Below, piece by piece: positions 7,937 through 16,907 of a stretch of DNA of 64,000 bases; position 1 is the first letter of the stretch; every line of letters begins with the position of its first letter. The DNA is taken from positions 786,817 to 850,816 of the forward strand of contig NZ_VJXQ01000001.1 in the NCBI RefSeq assembly GCF_007655485.1, read 5' to 3'. The notes below the pieces were generated by a model. It was given only the letters and a program-made list of their open reading frames with translations. It did not search any database and had not been told where the DNA came from. Both the position numbers and the translations under genes were made by a program. Origin of the DNA: Halobellus captivus. GTDB lineage: Archaea > Halobacteriota > Halobacteria > Halobacteriales > Haloferacaceae.

Positions 7937-10132
7937 ATGAGTAACGACACGGAAGCCGACGAGAACGCCCCCGAATCGGGGGGCGGCGTCACCGACGAGG
8001 TGTCCGAGTCGCCGCCGTCAGACGGCGGTGAGGAGGCCCCTCGCGGCGTCGCCGACGAACCGTCCGACCCCTCCGTCGGACCTGACGAGCGCGGCGAGGT
8101 GCCCGGCGGTCAGAACGGGCAGGCCGACGAGCCGGGAAGCCAAAACGGGCAGTCCCAAGCGCCCGTCGAGCGGACGATCGACGATCTGGGGAGCGACGTC
8201 GAGGTCGACGCGGAAGTCGTAGACGACGTCGACGATGACGACCTCCTCGGCGGTCTGCGGATCGAGTCCACCGGGGAGATCGACGTCCCGGACCGACTCG
8301 TCGATCAGGTCATCGGACAGGAACACGCCCGCGACGTGGTGATGAAGGCGGCGAAGCAGCGACGGCACGTGATGATGATCGGCTCGCCCGGGACGGGCAA
8401 GTCGATGCTGGCGAAGGCGATGTCCGAACTTCTCCCGCCGGAGGAGCTACAGGACGTCCTCGTCTACCACAACCCCGACGACGGAAACAACCCGAAAGTC
8501 CGGACGGTTCCGGCCGGGAAAGGCGATCAGATCGTCGAGGCCCACAAAGAGGAAGCCAGAAAGCGCAACCAGATGCGCTCGTTCCTCATGTGGATCATCA
8601 TCGCGATCGTCATCGGCTATTCCTTTATTATCGCCGGGCAGGTCCTCTTGGGAATCCTCGCCGCCGGTGTGATCTACCTCGCGTTCCGCTACGGGTCACG
8701 CGGCGGCGACGCGATGGTGCCGAACCTCATCGTCAACAACGCGGACACGACGACCGCGCCGTTCGAGGACGCGACCGGCGCGCACGCGGGAGCGCTACTC
8801 GGCGACGTCCGCCACGACCCGTTCCAGTCAGGGGGAATGGAGACGCCGAGCCACGACCGCGTCGAACCCGGAGCGATCCACAAGGCGAACAAGGGCGTGC
8901 TGTTCGTCGACGAGATCAACACGCTCGACATCCGCAGCCAGCAGCACCTGATGACGGCGATCCAGGAGGGCGAGTTCTCGATCACCGGCCAGTCCGAGCG
9001 CTCCTCGGGCGCGATGGTCCAGACCGAGCCCGTCCCGACGGACTTCATCATGATCGCCGCGGGGAACCTCGACGCGATGGAGAACATGCACCCCGCCCTT
9101 CGCTCGCGGATCAAGGGCTACGGGTACGAGGTGTACATGGACGACACCATCGAGGACACCCCCGAGATGCGCCGGAAGTACGCCCGCTTCGTGGCCCAGG
9201 AGGTCGCGAAGGACGGACGGCTGCCGGAGTACTCTGCCGAGGCGATCGAGGAGGTCATCCTCGAAGCGCGGCGTCGCGCGGGCCGCAAAGGTCACCTAAC
9301 CCTCAAGCTTCGGAATCTCGGCGGGCTGGTCCGCGTCGCGGGCGACATCGCTCGCTCCGACGGCGACGCCGATGTCGTCACGCGCGATCACGTGCTGCGC
9401 GCGAAGAGCCGCAGCCGCTCGATCGAACAGCAGCTCGCGGACGACTACATCGAGCGCCGCAAGGACTACGAACTGCAGGTGTCCGACGGCTACCAGGTCG
9501 GCCGCGTCAACGGTCTCGCCGTGATGGGCGAGGACTCGGGAATTATGCTCCCCGTGATGGCCGAAGTAACGCCCTCGCAGGGCCCCGGTGAAGTCATCGC
9601 GACCGGTCAGTTGAAGGAGATGGCACAGGAGTCGGTGTCGAACGTCTCCGCGATCATCAAGAAGTTCTCCGACGAGAACATCTCGGAGATGGATATCCAT
9701 ATCCAGTTCGTTCAGGCGGGTCAGCAGGGCGTCGACGGCGACTCCGCGTCGATCACGGTCGCGACCGCGGTCATCTCCGCGCTCGAAGACGTGGGCGTCG
9801 ATCAGTCGCTGGCGATGACTGGTTCGCTCTCGGTCCGCGGCGACGTCCTCCCGGTCGGCGGCGTCACCCACAAGATCGAGGCGGCCGCGAAATCCGGCTG
9901 CACGCGGGTCATCATCCCCGCGGCGAATATGCAGGACGTGATGATCGAAGAGGAGTACGAGGAAATGGTCGAGATCATCCCGGTCAGCCACATCAGCGAG
10001 GTCCTCGACATCGCCTTGGAGGGCGAGCCCGAGAAGGACTCGCTGGTCGACCGCCTCAAGAGCATCACCGGTTCGGCGCTCTCGCAGGGCAACGAGAACG
10101 TCTCCGGGCCGTCCAGTCCGAGCCCGCAGTAA
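7937..10132 (+). CDS. lonB: Membrane-anchored archaeal Lon protease (LonB)
   Basis: A 731-residue ATP-dependent protease. An acidic N-terminal stretch (about 1-110) is followed by the AAA+ module with Walker A GSPGTGKS (149-156), then a two-helix membrane hairpin inserted in the AAA domain (about 214-254), Walker B GVLFVDEIN (about 319-327), and a C-terminal Lon protease domain with the catalytic dyad Ser603 (GVDGDSAS) and Lys646 (GVTHKIEAA). It faces the cytosol and degrades regulatory and damaged proteins; LonB is essential in Haloferax and controls carotenoid and lipid levels. The CPBP protease gene starts 6 bases after its stop. Confidence 0.97.
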   Translation: MSNDTEADENAPESGGGVTDEVSESPPSDGGEEAPRGVADEPSDPSVGPDERGEVPGGQNGQADEPGSQNGQSQAPVERTIDDLGSDVEVDAEVVDDVDDDDLLGGLRIESTGEIDVPDRLVDQVIGQEHARDVVMKAAKQRRHVMMIGSPGTGKSMLAKAMSELLPPEELQDVLVYHNPDDGNNPKVRTVPAGKGDQIVEAHKEEARKRNQMRSFLMWIIIAIVIGYSFIIAGQVLLGILAAGVIYLAFRYGSRGGDAMVPNLIVNNADTTTAPFEDATGAHAGALLGDVRHDPFQSGGMETPSHDRVEPGAIHKANKGVLFVDEINTLDIRSQQHLMTAIQEGEFSITGQSERSSGAMVQTEPVPTDFIMIAAGNLDAMENMHPALRSRIKGYGYEVYMDDTIEDTPEMRRKYARFVAQEVAKDGRLPEYSAEAIEEVILEARRRAGRKGHLTLKLRNLGGLVRVAGDIARSDGDADVVTRDHVLRAKSRSRSIEQQLADDYIERRKDYELQVSDGYQVGRVNGLAVMGEDSGIMLPVMAEVTPSQGPGEVIATGQLKEMAQESVSNVSAIIKKFSDENISEMDIHIQFVQAGQQGVDGDSASITVATAVISALEDVGVDQSLAMTGSLSVRGDVLPVGGVTHKIEAAAKSGCTRVIIPAANMQDVMIEEEYEEMVEIIPVSHISEVLDIALEGEPEKDSLVDRLKSITGSALSQGNENVSGPSSPSPQ

Positions 10133-10138
10133 GCGAAG

Positions 10139-11146
10139 ATGCCCCAGTGGGCGACGTTCGCGGGATTCGCGATCGTCGTCACCGCGGGCTTACTTCTTCT
10201 CTCGCACGCGTCGCGCGGCGTTATCGACGGAACGGATGCCGACGGCGCGGCGCGAAGTTCGAACGATAGCGAGCCACGACACGACGCCGAGGAGACGATC
10301 GTCCTTCCGAAATCGGGCGTCAGCGTTCGGGTACGCGACAGAAACCGCGCCGTCAACGATAGTTCACAGGTCGGCAACGATAGTTCACAGGTCGGCAACG
10401 ACGATTCACACGCCGTCCGCGACGACGCGCGTATCGATAACGACGAGCGAGGCACCGATACCGGCGGGTCGCGGACACCGACGGAACCGCAGAGACGCAC
10501 GGAACCGTCGGCGACGACACGGCACACGGATCAACCACCGGTTCCGGATCTCTCCACGGCGTCGCTGCTCGCGAACGTCGCCGTCTCGCAGGGGCTCTTC
10601 GGCGTCCTCCTGTTGGCGGGCGCGTGGTACGCGGAGATCCAGGCGTGGGCGTTCGGCGTCGCCACCGACGCGGTCTCGCTGCACGCAGCCGCGCTCGGCG
10701 TGGGACTCGGGGTCGCGCTCTACGTCGCGAACGAGGCGGGCGCGACCGTCGGGGCGCGGTTCGGCCTCGGCGAGGGAGAGCGGCTGCGACGCGCGCTCGC
10801 TCCCGACTCGCCGCTCGGTTGGGCGGCGCTCCTGTTCGTCGTCCTCCCCGTGATCGCCGCCTTCGAGGAACTCCTCTTTCGCGGTGCGCTCGTCGGCGTC
10901 CTCGCCGCGGGCTACGGGGTTTCGCCGTGGCTTCTCGCGCTCGGCTCCTCGGTCGCGTTCGGGGTCGGCCACGGCGCGCAGGGGCGGGTCGGTGTGCTGG
11001 TAACCGCGACGCTCGGCTTCGTCCTCGCGGCGGCGTTCATCCTGACCGAGAGCCTCGTCGTCGTCGTCATCGCGCACTATCTCGTGAACGCGTTGGAGTT
11101 CGTCGTCCACGAGGGCGCGGTCGTCGAGTGGGTCCGAAGCGGTTGA
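10139..11146 (+). CDS. CPBP-family intramembrane glutamic endopeptidase
   Basis: A 335-residue membrane protein. One N-terminal helix is followed by a hydrophilic Asn/Asp/Ser-rich linker (about 25-140) and a multi-helix CPBP (CAAX protease/bacteriocin-processing) domain. The catalytic motif EExxxR is seen as FEELLFRG (Glu243, Glu244, Arg248). Later His-containing motifs are FGVGHG and IAHYLVNALEF. The linker holds a 21-bp tandem repeat. It lies 6 bases behind lonB, so the two membrane proteases are probably made together. The substrate is unknown. Confidence 0.87.
   Translation: MPQWATFAGFAIVVTAGLLLLSHASRGVIDGTDADGAARSSNDSEPRHDAEETIVLPKSGVSVRVRDRNRAVNDSSQVGNDSSQVGNDDSHAVRDDARIDNDERGTDTGGSRTPTEPQRRTEPSATTRHTDQPPVPDLSTASLLANVAVSQGLFGVLLLAGAWYAEIQAWAFGVATDAVSLHAAALGVGLGVALYVANEAGATVGARFGLGEGERLRRALAPDSPLGWAALLFVVLPVIAAFEELLFRGALVGVLAAGYGVSPWLLALGSSVAFGVGHGAQGRVGVLVTATLGFVLAAAFILTESLVVVVIAHYLVNALEFVVHEGAVVEWVRSG
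10355..10417. repeat. 21-bp in-frame tandem repeat, 3 copies
   Basis: Units begin at 10355, 10376 and 10397. The first two are identical (aacgatagttcacaggtcgg...), and the third is degenerate. Each adds 7 residues (NDSSQVG) to the disordered linker of the CPBP protease. Confidence 0.9.
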
Positions 11147-11191
11147 CGCTCGACACCGATGCTTTTTGCGTCTCGGGCGATCTGAATCCGT

Positions 11192-11521
11192 ATGGAATAC
11201 CGGTCACGGACCATACTGCAGTCGATCCTCATCGGCTACCTCGCGCTACTCGTCGCGTCGATTCTCACCGGCAATCCGATCGTGGCGAGAGCCGCTGACT
11301 TCGGATTCGCGGTCTTATCGGGCGTCTTCGGCTATATCGTGTACACGACTCGCTCGACGTCGGACGACGAACGCGTGGTACTGATCACCGCCGCGGCGTT
11401 CGTCCTCGCCGGGATCGCCCAACTGCTCGGACTGCTTCCGGGCTTCGGCGTGGCCGCGGTGGCCGCGACGGTGCTGTTCGTCGTCGGCTTCATCGGATAC
11501 TTCTACCTGCGACGGCGCTGA
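11192..11521 (+). CDS. Small four-helix membrane protein, unknown function
   Basis: A 109-residue protein with about four hydrophobic segments (IGYLALLVASILTG, FGFAVLSGVFGYIVYT, ITAAAFVLAGIAQLLG, AAVAATVLFVVGFIGYFY) and a basic RRR C-terminus. No family is recognised. A T-run at 11163-11167 (gctttttgc) 25-30 bases upstream may serve as its TATA-like box and also end the preceding transcript. Confidence 0.72.
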   Translation: MEYRSRTILQSILIGYLALLVASILTGNPIVARAADFGFAVLSGVFGYIVYTTRSTSDDERVVLITAAAFVLAGIAQLLGLLPGFGVAAVAATVLFVVGFIGYFYLRRR

Positions 11522-11598
11522 TCGGGTGAGCCGCGGTGGCCGGATCCGACTGCTCCGTCGGCTGGGAGGATCCGTTCAGAGCGGTCAGAAGCGGCCGG

Positions 11599-12063
11599 TC
11601 AGGCCGATTCGATCGCTCGTAACCGTCTCGCTACCGAATCCGGCGTCGCACCCGTCACGTCGCGCACGCGGTGGTCGGGGATCAGAAGCGGCACCGGATT
11701 CTCGGCCAGTGCGCGCCGCGCCGTCTCGACGTCCGCTGAATCGTCCGGATCGAGGCCAGCCATCCGGATCACCCGCGCGAGCGCGACCGTCTCTCCGTGG
11801 GGGACGTTGCGGACGGCGTCCAGCACGCGACGGTGCTCGGTCGGGACCGTGAGCGCCACGTCGACGTCGTCGAAGTGGTCGTGCTCGCCGTCGAGATACG
11901 CGAATATCCGATCGAGAATCGGGTGGTCCGTCTCGGCGTCCTCGGCCGCCGTCGCCGGAAAGGACGCGCCGACGATGCGGCCGCTCACGACACCGATCTC
12001 GACTGCCCGATCCAACCGGTCCGACTCGCGGGCGAAGATTCCGACGTCCGTCCCGATGTCCAT
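11599..12063 (-). CDS. MGMT-family DNA-binding protein lacking the active Cys (alkyltransferase-like)
   Basis: A 154-residue protein with the fold of O6-alkylguanine-DNA alkyltransferases. The winged-helix portion reads VPHGETVALARVIRMAGL (88-105), then ARRALAENPVPLLIPDHRV. In true alkyltransferases the last motif is PCHRV; here residue 130 is Asp, so methyl transfer to Cys is not possible. Known alkyltransferase-like proteins replace this Cys and flag lesions for excision repair, which is the best analogy. The start at 12063 is preferred over the open frame into trpC, because that extension would be antisense to a conserved gene. Confidence 0.85.
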   Translation of the reverse strand: MDIGTDVGIFARESDRLDRAVEIGVVSGRIVGASFPATAAEDAETDHPILDRIFAYLDGEHDHFDDVDVALTVPTEHRRVLDAVRNVPHGETVALARVIRMAGLDPDDSADVETARRALAENPVPLLIPDHRVRDVTGATPDSVARRLRAIESA

Positions 12064-12128
12064 ACTTTCGGTATCCCGTCTTCGGACTTGAACCTTGACC
12101 GGGCACCCCATCGCCCCCGACGCGCAAG

Positions 12129-12135
12129 CCTTATG
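12129..12135 (+). promoter_or_regulatory. TATA-like box of the trp operon
   Basis: The sequence ccttatg is centred about 31 bases before the trpC ATG at 12163. Another ATG at 12153 opens a 6-codon frame that overlaps the trpC start, so the exact 5' end matters for initiation. Confidence 0.45.
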
Positions 12136-12162
12136 TGCAAAAGCGTCCGTTAATGAACATAG

Positions 12163-12999
12163 ATGAACGCTAATGAGGACAAACTCGCCCCCGCGGTGCG
12201 ATCGATCCTCGCGGCGGCCCGAGAGCGTCCCGGCGGCGAGACGCGACTCGACGTCGGCGCGAGACCGTTCCCAGAGGCGGTCGCGGAGACGGAGACCGCA
12301 GGTCGCGTCCCCGTCGTCGCGGAGGTCAAGCCGACGAGTCCGACGACCGAGGGAAAGCGAGCGGACGACCCCGTCGAGTTGGCGAGAGCGATGGTGGCGG
12401 GCGGCGCGACCGCGCTCTCCGTGCTCACCGAGCCGGAGCACTTCGGCGGGTCGACGGAGAACCTCCGACGCGTCCGCGACGCGGTGGACGTCCCCGTGCT
12501 CAGAAAGGACTTCGTCGTCCGCGAGGCGCAACTCGACGCGGTCGAGTCCGATCTGATCCTCTTGATCGCGCGCTTCCTCGACGAGGAGGGGACAGACTCG
12601 CTGAGAGAGCTGTACGACGCCGCGCGCGACCGCGGCTTTCAGCCGCTCGTCGAGGTCCATACCCGCGAGGAACTGGACCGCGCGCTCGATGTCGGCGCGG
12701 AGATCGTCGGCGTCAACAACCGCGATCTGGGGCGGTTGGAAGTCGACCTCGCGACCTTCGAGCGAATCGCGCCCCACGTCCCCGACGACGTGACGCTCTT
12801 GGCGGAAAGCGGCGTGAAAACCGTCGAAGACGTCCGCCGGATGCGCGCCGCGGGCGCGGACGCGCTCTTGATCGGGACCGCGATAATGGACGGCGACGTC
12901 GAATCGAACACCGAACGACTCACGGCCGGGGCGGAACACACTGAACGACAGGCGGAACACACCGGGCGACAGACGAAACACACCGACTCAACACGATGA
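12163..12999 (+). CDS. trpC: Indole-3-glycerol phosphate synthase
   Basis: A 278-residue TIM barrel that closes CdRP to indole-3-glycerol phosphate. Motifs include [16 protein letters not shown] (phosphate/substrate Lys), LRKDFVV (catalytic Lys), [27 protein letters not shown] and LAESGVKT. The last 22 residues are an odd low-complexity tail made of a 7-residue repeat ([21 protein letters not shown]) not expected in TrpC. The stop overlaps the trpB start (ATGA), so trpC-trpB-trpA are tightly coupled. Confidence 0.97.
   Translation: MNANEDKLAPAVRSILAAARERPGGETRLDVGARPFPEAVAETETAGRVPVVAEVKPTSPTTEGKRADDPVELARAMVAGGATALSVLTEPEHFGGSTENLRRVRDAVDVPVLRKDFVVREAQLDAVESDLILLIARFLDEEGTDSLRELYDAARDRGFQPLVEVHTREELDRALDVGAEIVGVNNRDLGRLEVDLATFERIAPHVPDDVTLLAESGVKTVEDVRRMRAAGADALLIGTAIMDGDVESNTERLTAGAEHTERQAEHTGRQTKHTDSTR
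12931..12993. repeat. 21-bp tandem repeat at the trpC 3' end, 3 copies
   Basis: Units start at 12931, 12952 and 12973 with the core gcggaacacac/acgaaacacac. They encode the repeated heptad at the C-terminus of TrpC and end three bases before the trpB ATG. Confidence 0.9.
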
Positions 13000-14243
13000 C
13001 ACAGCAATACGCGGACGGCAAGTTCGGCGAGTACGGCGGACAGTACGTACCGGAGGCGTTGATGCCAGCGATCGAAGAGCTGACGGACGCTTACGAGCGG
13101 TACGTGCTCGAAAACGAGGACGGCTTTATGGACGACTTTCGCGCGCGGCTACGGGATTTCGGCGGGCGGCCGACCCCGACGCAGTACGCCGAGCGACTCT
13201 CCGAGCGATACGGGCGCGAGGTCTACCTGAAGCGCGAGGACCTGGTCCACGGCGGCGCGCACAAGCTCAATAACGCCCTCGGACAGGTGCTCCTCGCGAA
13301 GTATATGGGCAAAGAGCGGATCGTCGCCGAGACCGGCGCGGGCCAGCACGGGACGGCGACGGCGATGGCGGCGGCGCACCTCGATATGCCCTGTGAGATA
13401 TATATGGGCGAGACCGACATCAACCGCCAGCGGCCGAACGTGTTCCGGATGCGGCTCAACGGCTCGGAAGTGAACCCGGTGACGACGGGGCGGGGAACCC
13501 TCAAAGAAGCGATCTCGGAGACGATGCGCGACTGGGCGACGAACGTCGAGGACACCCACTACGTCATCGGTTCCGTCGTCGGCCCGCACCCGTTCCCCGC
13601 GATGGTCAGAGACTTCCAGGCGGTCATCTCCGAGGAGGCGCGCGAGCAACTGCGCGAGAAGACCGGTGGTCTCCCGGACGCCGTGCTCGCGTGCGCCGGT
13701 GGCGGCTCGAACACGATGGGCGCGTTCGCGAACTTCGTCGACGACGAGAGTGTGAGTCTCTACGCCGTCGAGGCGGGCGGGTCCAGCCTCTCCGTCGACG
13801 AAGACGCGGGCGTCGCGCCGAACTCCGCGTCGCTGTCGACGGGCAACGAGGGCGTGCTGCACGGCGCGCGAACCAAAGTGCTCCAAGACACGGACGGCCA
13901 GATTATGGAGAGTCACAGCGTCTCCGCCGGACTCGACTACGCCGGTGTCGGACCGGAACTCGCCCGACTCGTCGACGACGGTCGAGTGAACGCGGTCAAC
14001 GTCGACGACGACGGGGCCTTGGAAGCGTTCCACCGGCTCTCGCAACTGGAGGGAATCATCCCCGCACTGGAGTCCGCACACGCGTTGGGCTTCCTCGAAT
14101 CGAACTACGAGGATCTGGGCGACGTCGTCCTCGTGAACGTCTCCGGCCGCGGCGACAAGGACCTCGAAACGGTGATCGAGGAGACCGAGAAGCGCGACAT
14201 CGAGGCCGCGCCGTCGCTGGCCGAGTTCTCGGGGGGGATCTGA
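12996..14243 (+). CDS. trpB: Tryptophan synthase beta chain
   Basis: A 415-residue PLP enzyme that joins indole and serine. The PLP Lys is K90 in [10 protein letters not shown]. The substrate loop is [12 protein letters not shown], the phosphate loop is [10 protein letters not shown], and NVSGRGDKD lies near the C-terminus. The length and the single copy with a linked trpA point to the normal TrpB1 type. It overlaps trpC by 4 bases and ends 1 base before trpA. Confidence 0.98.
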   Translation: MTQQYADGKFGEYGGQYVPEALMPAIEELTDAYERYVLENEDGFMDDFRARLRDFGGRPTPTQYAERLSERYGREVYLKREDLVHGGAHKLNNALGQVLLAKYMGKERIVAETGAGQHGTATAMAAAHLDMPCEIYMGETDINRQRPNVFRMRLNGSEVNPVTTGRGTLKEAISETMRDWATNVEDTHYVIGSVVGPHPFPAMVRDFQAVISEEAREQLREKTGGLPDAVLACAGGGSNTMGAFANFVDDESVSLYAVEAGGSSLSVDEDAGVAPNSASLSTGNEGVLHGARTKVLQDTDGQIMESHSVSAGLDYAGVGPELARLVDDGRVNAVNVDDDGALEAFHRLSQLEGIIPALESAHALGFLESNYEDLGDVVLVNVSGRGDKDLETVIEETEKRDIEAAPSLAEFSGGI

Positions 14244-14244
14244 G

Positions 14245-15216
14245 ATGGGGGACGCGAACGAAACGGTGACAACCGAAACGGCGGCGAACCCGGAACTCGC
14301 GGCGGCCTTCGCTGACGGCCCGGCGTTCGTCCCGTATCTCGCCGCGGGCGATCCGGACTACGAGTCCTCGCTGAAATACGTCGAGGCGCTCGAACGCGGC
14401 GGCGCGGACGTCATCGAACTCGGACTTCCCTTCTCGGAGCCGATCGCGGAGGGGCCGACGATCCAGAGCGCCGTCGTGCGGGCGCTGGAAGGCGGGATGA
14501 CGCCCGAGCGGTTCTTCGAGTTCGTCGAGGAACTCGACGTCGACGTGCCGCTCGTGTGTATGACGTACTACAACCTGATCTATCAGTACGGGGATAGCGA
14601 GGCGCAGAGCGCCTCGAACGCGAGTAGCGCGGAGCGGAGCTCCGCAGACAGTCGAGCGGCGGAGCCGCGAGACGACGGGGGACCCGCGAGCAACGGCCCG
14701 CGTCCGTTCGTCGAGCGCGCCGCCGAGGCGGGTCTCTCGGGCTTCGTCGTGCCCGACCTTCCCGCCGAAGAGGCGGGGGCGCTCCGGGACGCCTGCGACG
14801 AGTTCGGGCTCGATCTCGTGTTCATCGTCGCGCCGACGACTCGGGGGGAGCGACTGGAGCGCATTATGTCGCAGGTCTCGGGGTACGTCTACGTGCAGGC
14901 GCGTCTCGGCGTCACGGGCGCGCAGGACGACGTCTCCGGTCAGACCGAGGGAAGCCTCGGACGCCTCGCCGACCACGACGTGCCGAAGGCGGTCGGATTC
15001 GGCATCAAGACCGGCGAGCATGCCGAGCGAATCGTGGCCGCGGGCGCGGACGGGATCATCGTCGGGAGCGCGCTCGTCGATATCGTGGCCGCGGGGAACG
15101 ACGCCGGAGAATCTGCCGACTCCGTCGCCTCACGTCTCGAAGAGAAGGCCCGGGAACTCAAGCAGGGAGCACTGCGCGGATACGAACAACGTGTGCCCCA
15201 AGCGGAACGCACATAA
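14245..15216 (+). CDS. trpA: Tryptophan synthase alpha chain with low-complexity insertion
   Basis: A 323-residue TIM barrel that cleaves indole-3-glycerol phosphate to indole. The catalytic acid is Glu58 in [10 protein letters not shown], and the second acid Asp171 is in [19 protein letters not shown] and [11 protein letters not shown] follow. Residues about 118-153, just after YYNLIYQYG, are a Ser/Ala/Glu/Asp-rich insert absent from ordinary TrpA (about 270 residues). It sits near the alpha-beta contact loop, so it is probably a surface excursion. The underlying DNA (ctcgaacgcgag..., gagcggagctccgc) is repetitive and partly palindromic. Confidence 0.96.
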   Translation: MGDANETVTTETAANPELAAAFADGPAFVPYLAAGDPDYESSLKYVEALERGGADVIELGLPFSEPIAEGPTIQSAVVRALEGGMTPERFFEFVEELDVDVPLVCMTYYNLIYQYGDSEAQSASNASSAERSSADSRAAEPRDDGGPASNGPRPFVERAAEAGLSGFVVPDLPAEEAGALRDACDEFGLDLVFIVAPTTRGERLERIMSQVSGYVYVQARLGVTGAQDDVSGQTEGSLGRLADHDVPKAVGFGIKTGEHAERIVAAGADGIIVGSALVDIVAAGNDAGESADSVASRLEEKARELKQGALRGYEQRVPQAERT

Positions 15217-15243
15217 CCGACGGTTGCCACAGGATAACACACG

Positions 15244-16038
15244 ATGAACGCAGGACTCTCCGCGCGGCTCGGCCGCATCTCGACAGGGGGGCGATACCTC
15301 GTCGTCCCGATGGACCACGGCATCACACTCGGGCCCGTAACGGGGCTCGTCGACCTCGAATCGACCGTCGACGCGATCACTCGCGGCGGGGCCGACGCCG
15401 TCCTCACGCAGAAGGGCGTCGCCCCTCGCGTCCACCCGAACAAGAACGGCAAGGGCTACATCGTCCACCTCAACGGTTCGACCTCGATCGGCCCCGACTC
15501 GAACGACAAGCGGCGCACCGGGTCGGTTGAAGAGGCGATCCGCGCGGGCGCGGACGCCGTTTCGTTCCACATCAACGTCGGTAGCGACCACGAACCCGGC
15601 CAGTTGACCGAACTCAGTGATCTGACCGAAACGGCTCACCAGTTCGGGATTCCGGTGCTCGCGATGAGCTACGCGCGCGGTCCGGGCGTCGACGAGCACG
15701 ACGCCGAGAGCCTCGCTCACGCCGTCCGAATCGCCGAGGAACTCGGTGCTGACGTCGTCAAAACTGCCTACTCCGGCGATGCCGACTCCTTCGAACGCGT
15801 GTGTGAAGCCACGCGGAAACCCGTCGTCATCGCCGGTGGGAGCCGCGGGACCGACTATGAGACCGCGGAGATGGTCCGCGGCGCGATGGATGCCGGTGCG
15901 TCCGGCGTCTCGATGGGGCGGTCGATCTTCCAGCACGAAGAGCCACAGGCCATCACGCGGGCTGTCAGCGCGATCGTCCACGACGACGAGAGCGTCGACG
16001 CCGCTATCGACGCCGCGGGCCTCGGAATCGAGGCGTAA
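15244..16038 (+). CDS. 2-amino-3,7-dideoxy-D-threo-hept-6-ulosonate (ADH) synthase
   Basis: A 264-residue class I aldolase of the DhnA/FbaB group. Archaea use this enzyme to begin the alternative route to 3-dehydroquinate that avoids [52 protein letters not shown] (likely Schiff-base Lys) and [10 protein letters not shown] are visible. Its position 27 bases after trpA supports the aromatic-pathway reading over glycolytic fructose-bisphosphate aldolase. Confidence 0.88.
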   Translation: MNAGLSARLGRISTGGRYLVVPMDHGITLGPVTGLVDLESTVDAITRGGADAVLTQKGVAPRVHPNKNGKGYIVHLNGSTSIGPDSNDKRRTGSVEEAIRAGADAVSFHINVGSDHEPGQLTELSDLTETAHQFGIPVLAMSYARGPGVDEHDAESLAHAVRIAEELGADVVKTAYSGDADSFERVCEATRKPVVIAGGSRGTDYETAEMVRGAMDAGASGVSMGRSIFQHEEPQAITRAVSAIVHDDESVDAAIDAAGLGIEA

Positions 16039-16057
16039 GCCGCCAATCTCGAAGCGT

Positions 16058-16145
16058 CGTCTGCAACGAGTCGAAATATCGTCTGCCGCGTATCGAGGCA
16101 TCGTCTGCCAGCACTCGAAACACCGTCTGCCAGCACTCGAAACGC
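16058..16145. repeat. 22-bp tandem repeat, 4 copies
   Basis: Units start at 16058, 16080, 16102 and 16124, each opening with cgtctgc. The last two are nearly identical (cgtctgccagcactcgaaac...), the first two more decayed. The array begins 20 bases after the ADH synthase stop. The period equals that of the array at 1275-1340, though the sequence differs. Confidence 0.9.
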
Positions 16146-16194
16146 GGACCGCTTTTGTCAACCCCACGAACCGCTCCCGCCCCGAGCCCGCGCG

Positions 16195-16200
16195 CTTATG
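16195..16200 (+). promoter_or_regulatory. TATA-like box for the small zinc protein/Hsp20 pair
   Basis: The sequence cttatg lies about 27 bases before ATG 16225. This supports 16225 rather than the upstream in-frame ATG at 16198, which overlaps the box. Confidence 0.5.
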
Positions 16201-16224
16201 AGCGTGGCGGGCCAACCCGCCCGT

Positions 16225-16383
16225 ATGCCCACGACGCTCGAAATTCGCTGCACCGATGACGAGTGCGAACTCGATATGTTCGAGTTACACTATACGTACG
16301 ATATGCCCGAGGAGGTCGGCATCGCCGACTTCGTCTGTCCGTACTGCCGCTCTTCGGAGCGTTTGGAGGCGATCGAGTTATGA
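16225..16383 (+). CDS. Small CxxC zinc-finger-like protein
   Basis: A 52-residue acidic protein with Cys in RCTDDECELD near the N-terminus and CPYCRSS near the C-terminus, a two-by-two Cys arrangement that can bind one zinc. Such mini zinc proteins are abundant and conserved in haloarchaea but largely uncharacterised. Its stop overlaps the start of the Hsp20-like gene (ATGA), so the two are translationally coupled. Confidence 0.75.
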   Translation: MPTTLEIRCTDDECELDMFELHYTYDMPEEVGIADFVCPYCRSSERLEAIEL

Positions 16384-16865
16384 GCGACTGCGGACGGATC
16401 GACCCCGCGGACGCGCCGCACCGACTCCGGGAGTTGGGCGAGTCGATCGCCGGAGACGCGCTCGAACGCGTCGGACGCGGCGTCGCGCGGTTCCAGGAGC
16501 GAGCGCCCCTCCCGTACGACCTCCTCGAAAGCGACGGCGCGTTCCTCGCCGTCTTCGACGCCCCCGGCGTGCGGCAGAAGGACGTCCAGGTCCGGTTCGT
16601 CGACAACGAGGTCCGCGTCAGAATCGACCGCTTCCGGAACTTCCACGAGGGGTTCGAGATGCGCTTCCCCGGCCGCGGGCTCTCGTTAGATGGTCGAGCG
16701 CCGCTCCCGGAGGGCGTCTCAGTCGATCCGGCAGAGGCGACGGCGACGGTCACCGAGGCGGGAACGCTGCAGGTAGAGATCCCCAAACGGGAGCGTGACT
16801 CTGCCGAGCGGGATTCCACCGAGCGTGGCTCCGCCGAACGAGAGACCGACGACGTCGAGCAGTAG
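16380..16865 (+). CDS. Hsp20/alpha-crystallin family small heat-shock protein
   Basis: A 161-residue protein with an alpha-crystallin-like beta domain: DLLESDGAFLAVFDAPGVRQ, KDVQVRFVDNEVRVRIDRF, then FPGRGLSLDGRAPLPEGV and ATATVTEAGTLQVEIPKRE. The canonical IxI tail is not seen; instead the C-terminus is a repeat of ERDSA-type pentads. It probably holds unfolding proteins in the cytosol. The start at 16380 overlaps the preceding stop. Confidence 0.82.
   Translation: MSDCGRIDPADAPHRLRELGESIAGDALERVGRGVARFQERAPLPYDLLESDGAFLAVFDAPGVRQKDVQVRFVDNEVRVRIDRFRNFHEGFEMRFPGRGLSLDGRAPLPEGVSVDPAEATATVTEAGTLQVEIPKRERDSAERDSTERGSAERETDDVEQ
16791..16850. repeat. 15-bp in-frame tandem repeat, 4 copies
   Basis: Units begin at 16791, 16806, 16821 and 16836 and encode ERDSA, ERDST, ERGSA and ERETD at the C-terminus of the Hsp20-like protein, ending 15 bases before its stop. 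Confidence 0.9.
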
Positions 16866-16907
16866 CGTCCCAGCGGGAGGAATTAGATTCTGACGGACGT
16901 TCGGATT

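Noticed and set aside
12153-12173. A 6-codon frame (MNIDER) overlapping the trpC start as a leader or attenuator
   Set aside because: It has no Trp codons and no terminator hairpin, and the TATA spacing allows start at 12163 directly. Too short to argue for without mapping.
12064-12981. A 460-codon minus-strand frame joining the MGMT-like protein to sequence opposite trpC
   Set aside because: The upstream 300 codons lie antisense to the conserved trpC gene and have shadow-type composition. The MGMT fold begins at the ATG at 12063.
16058-16145. CRISPR array
   Set aside because: The units are head to tail with no spacers and they decay progressively. No cas gene is near.
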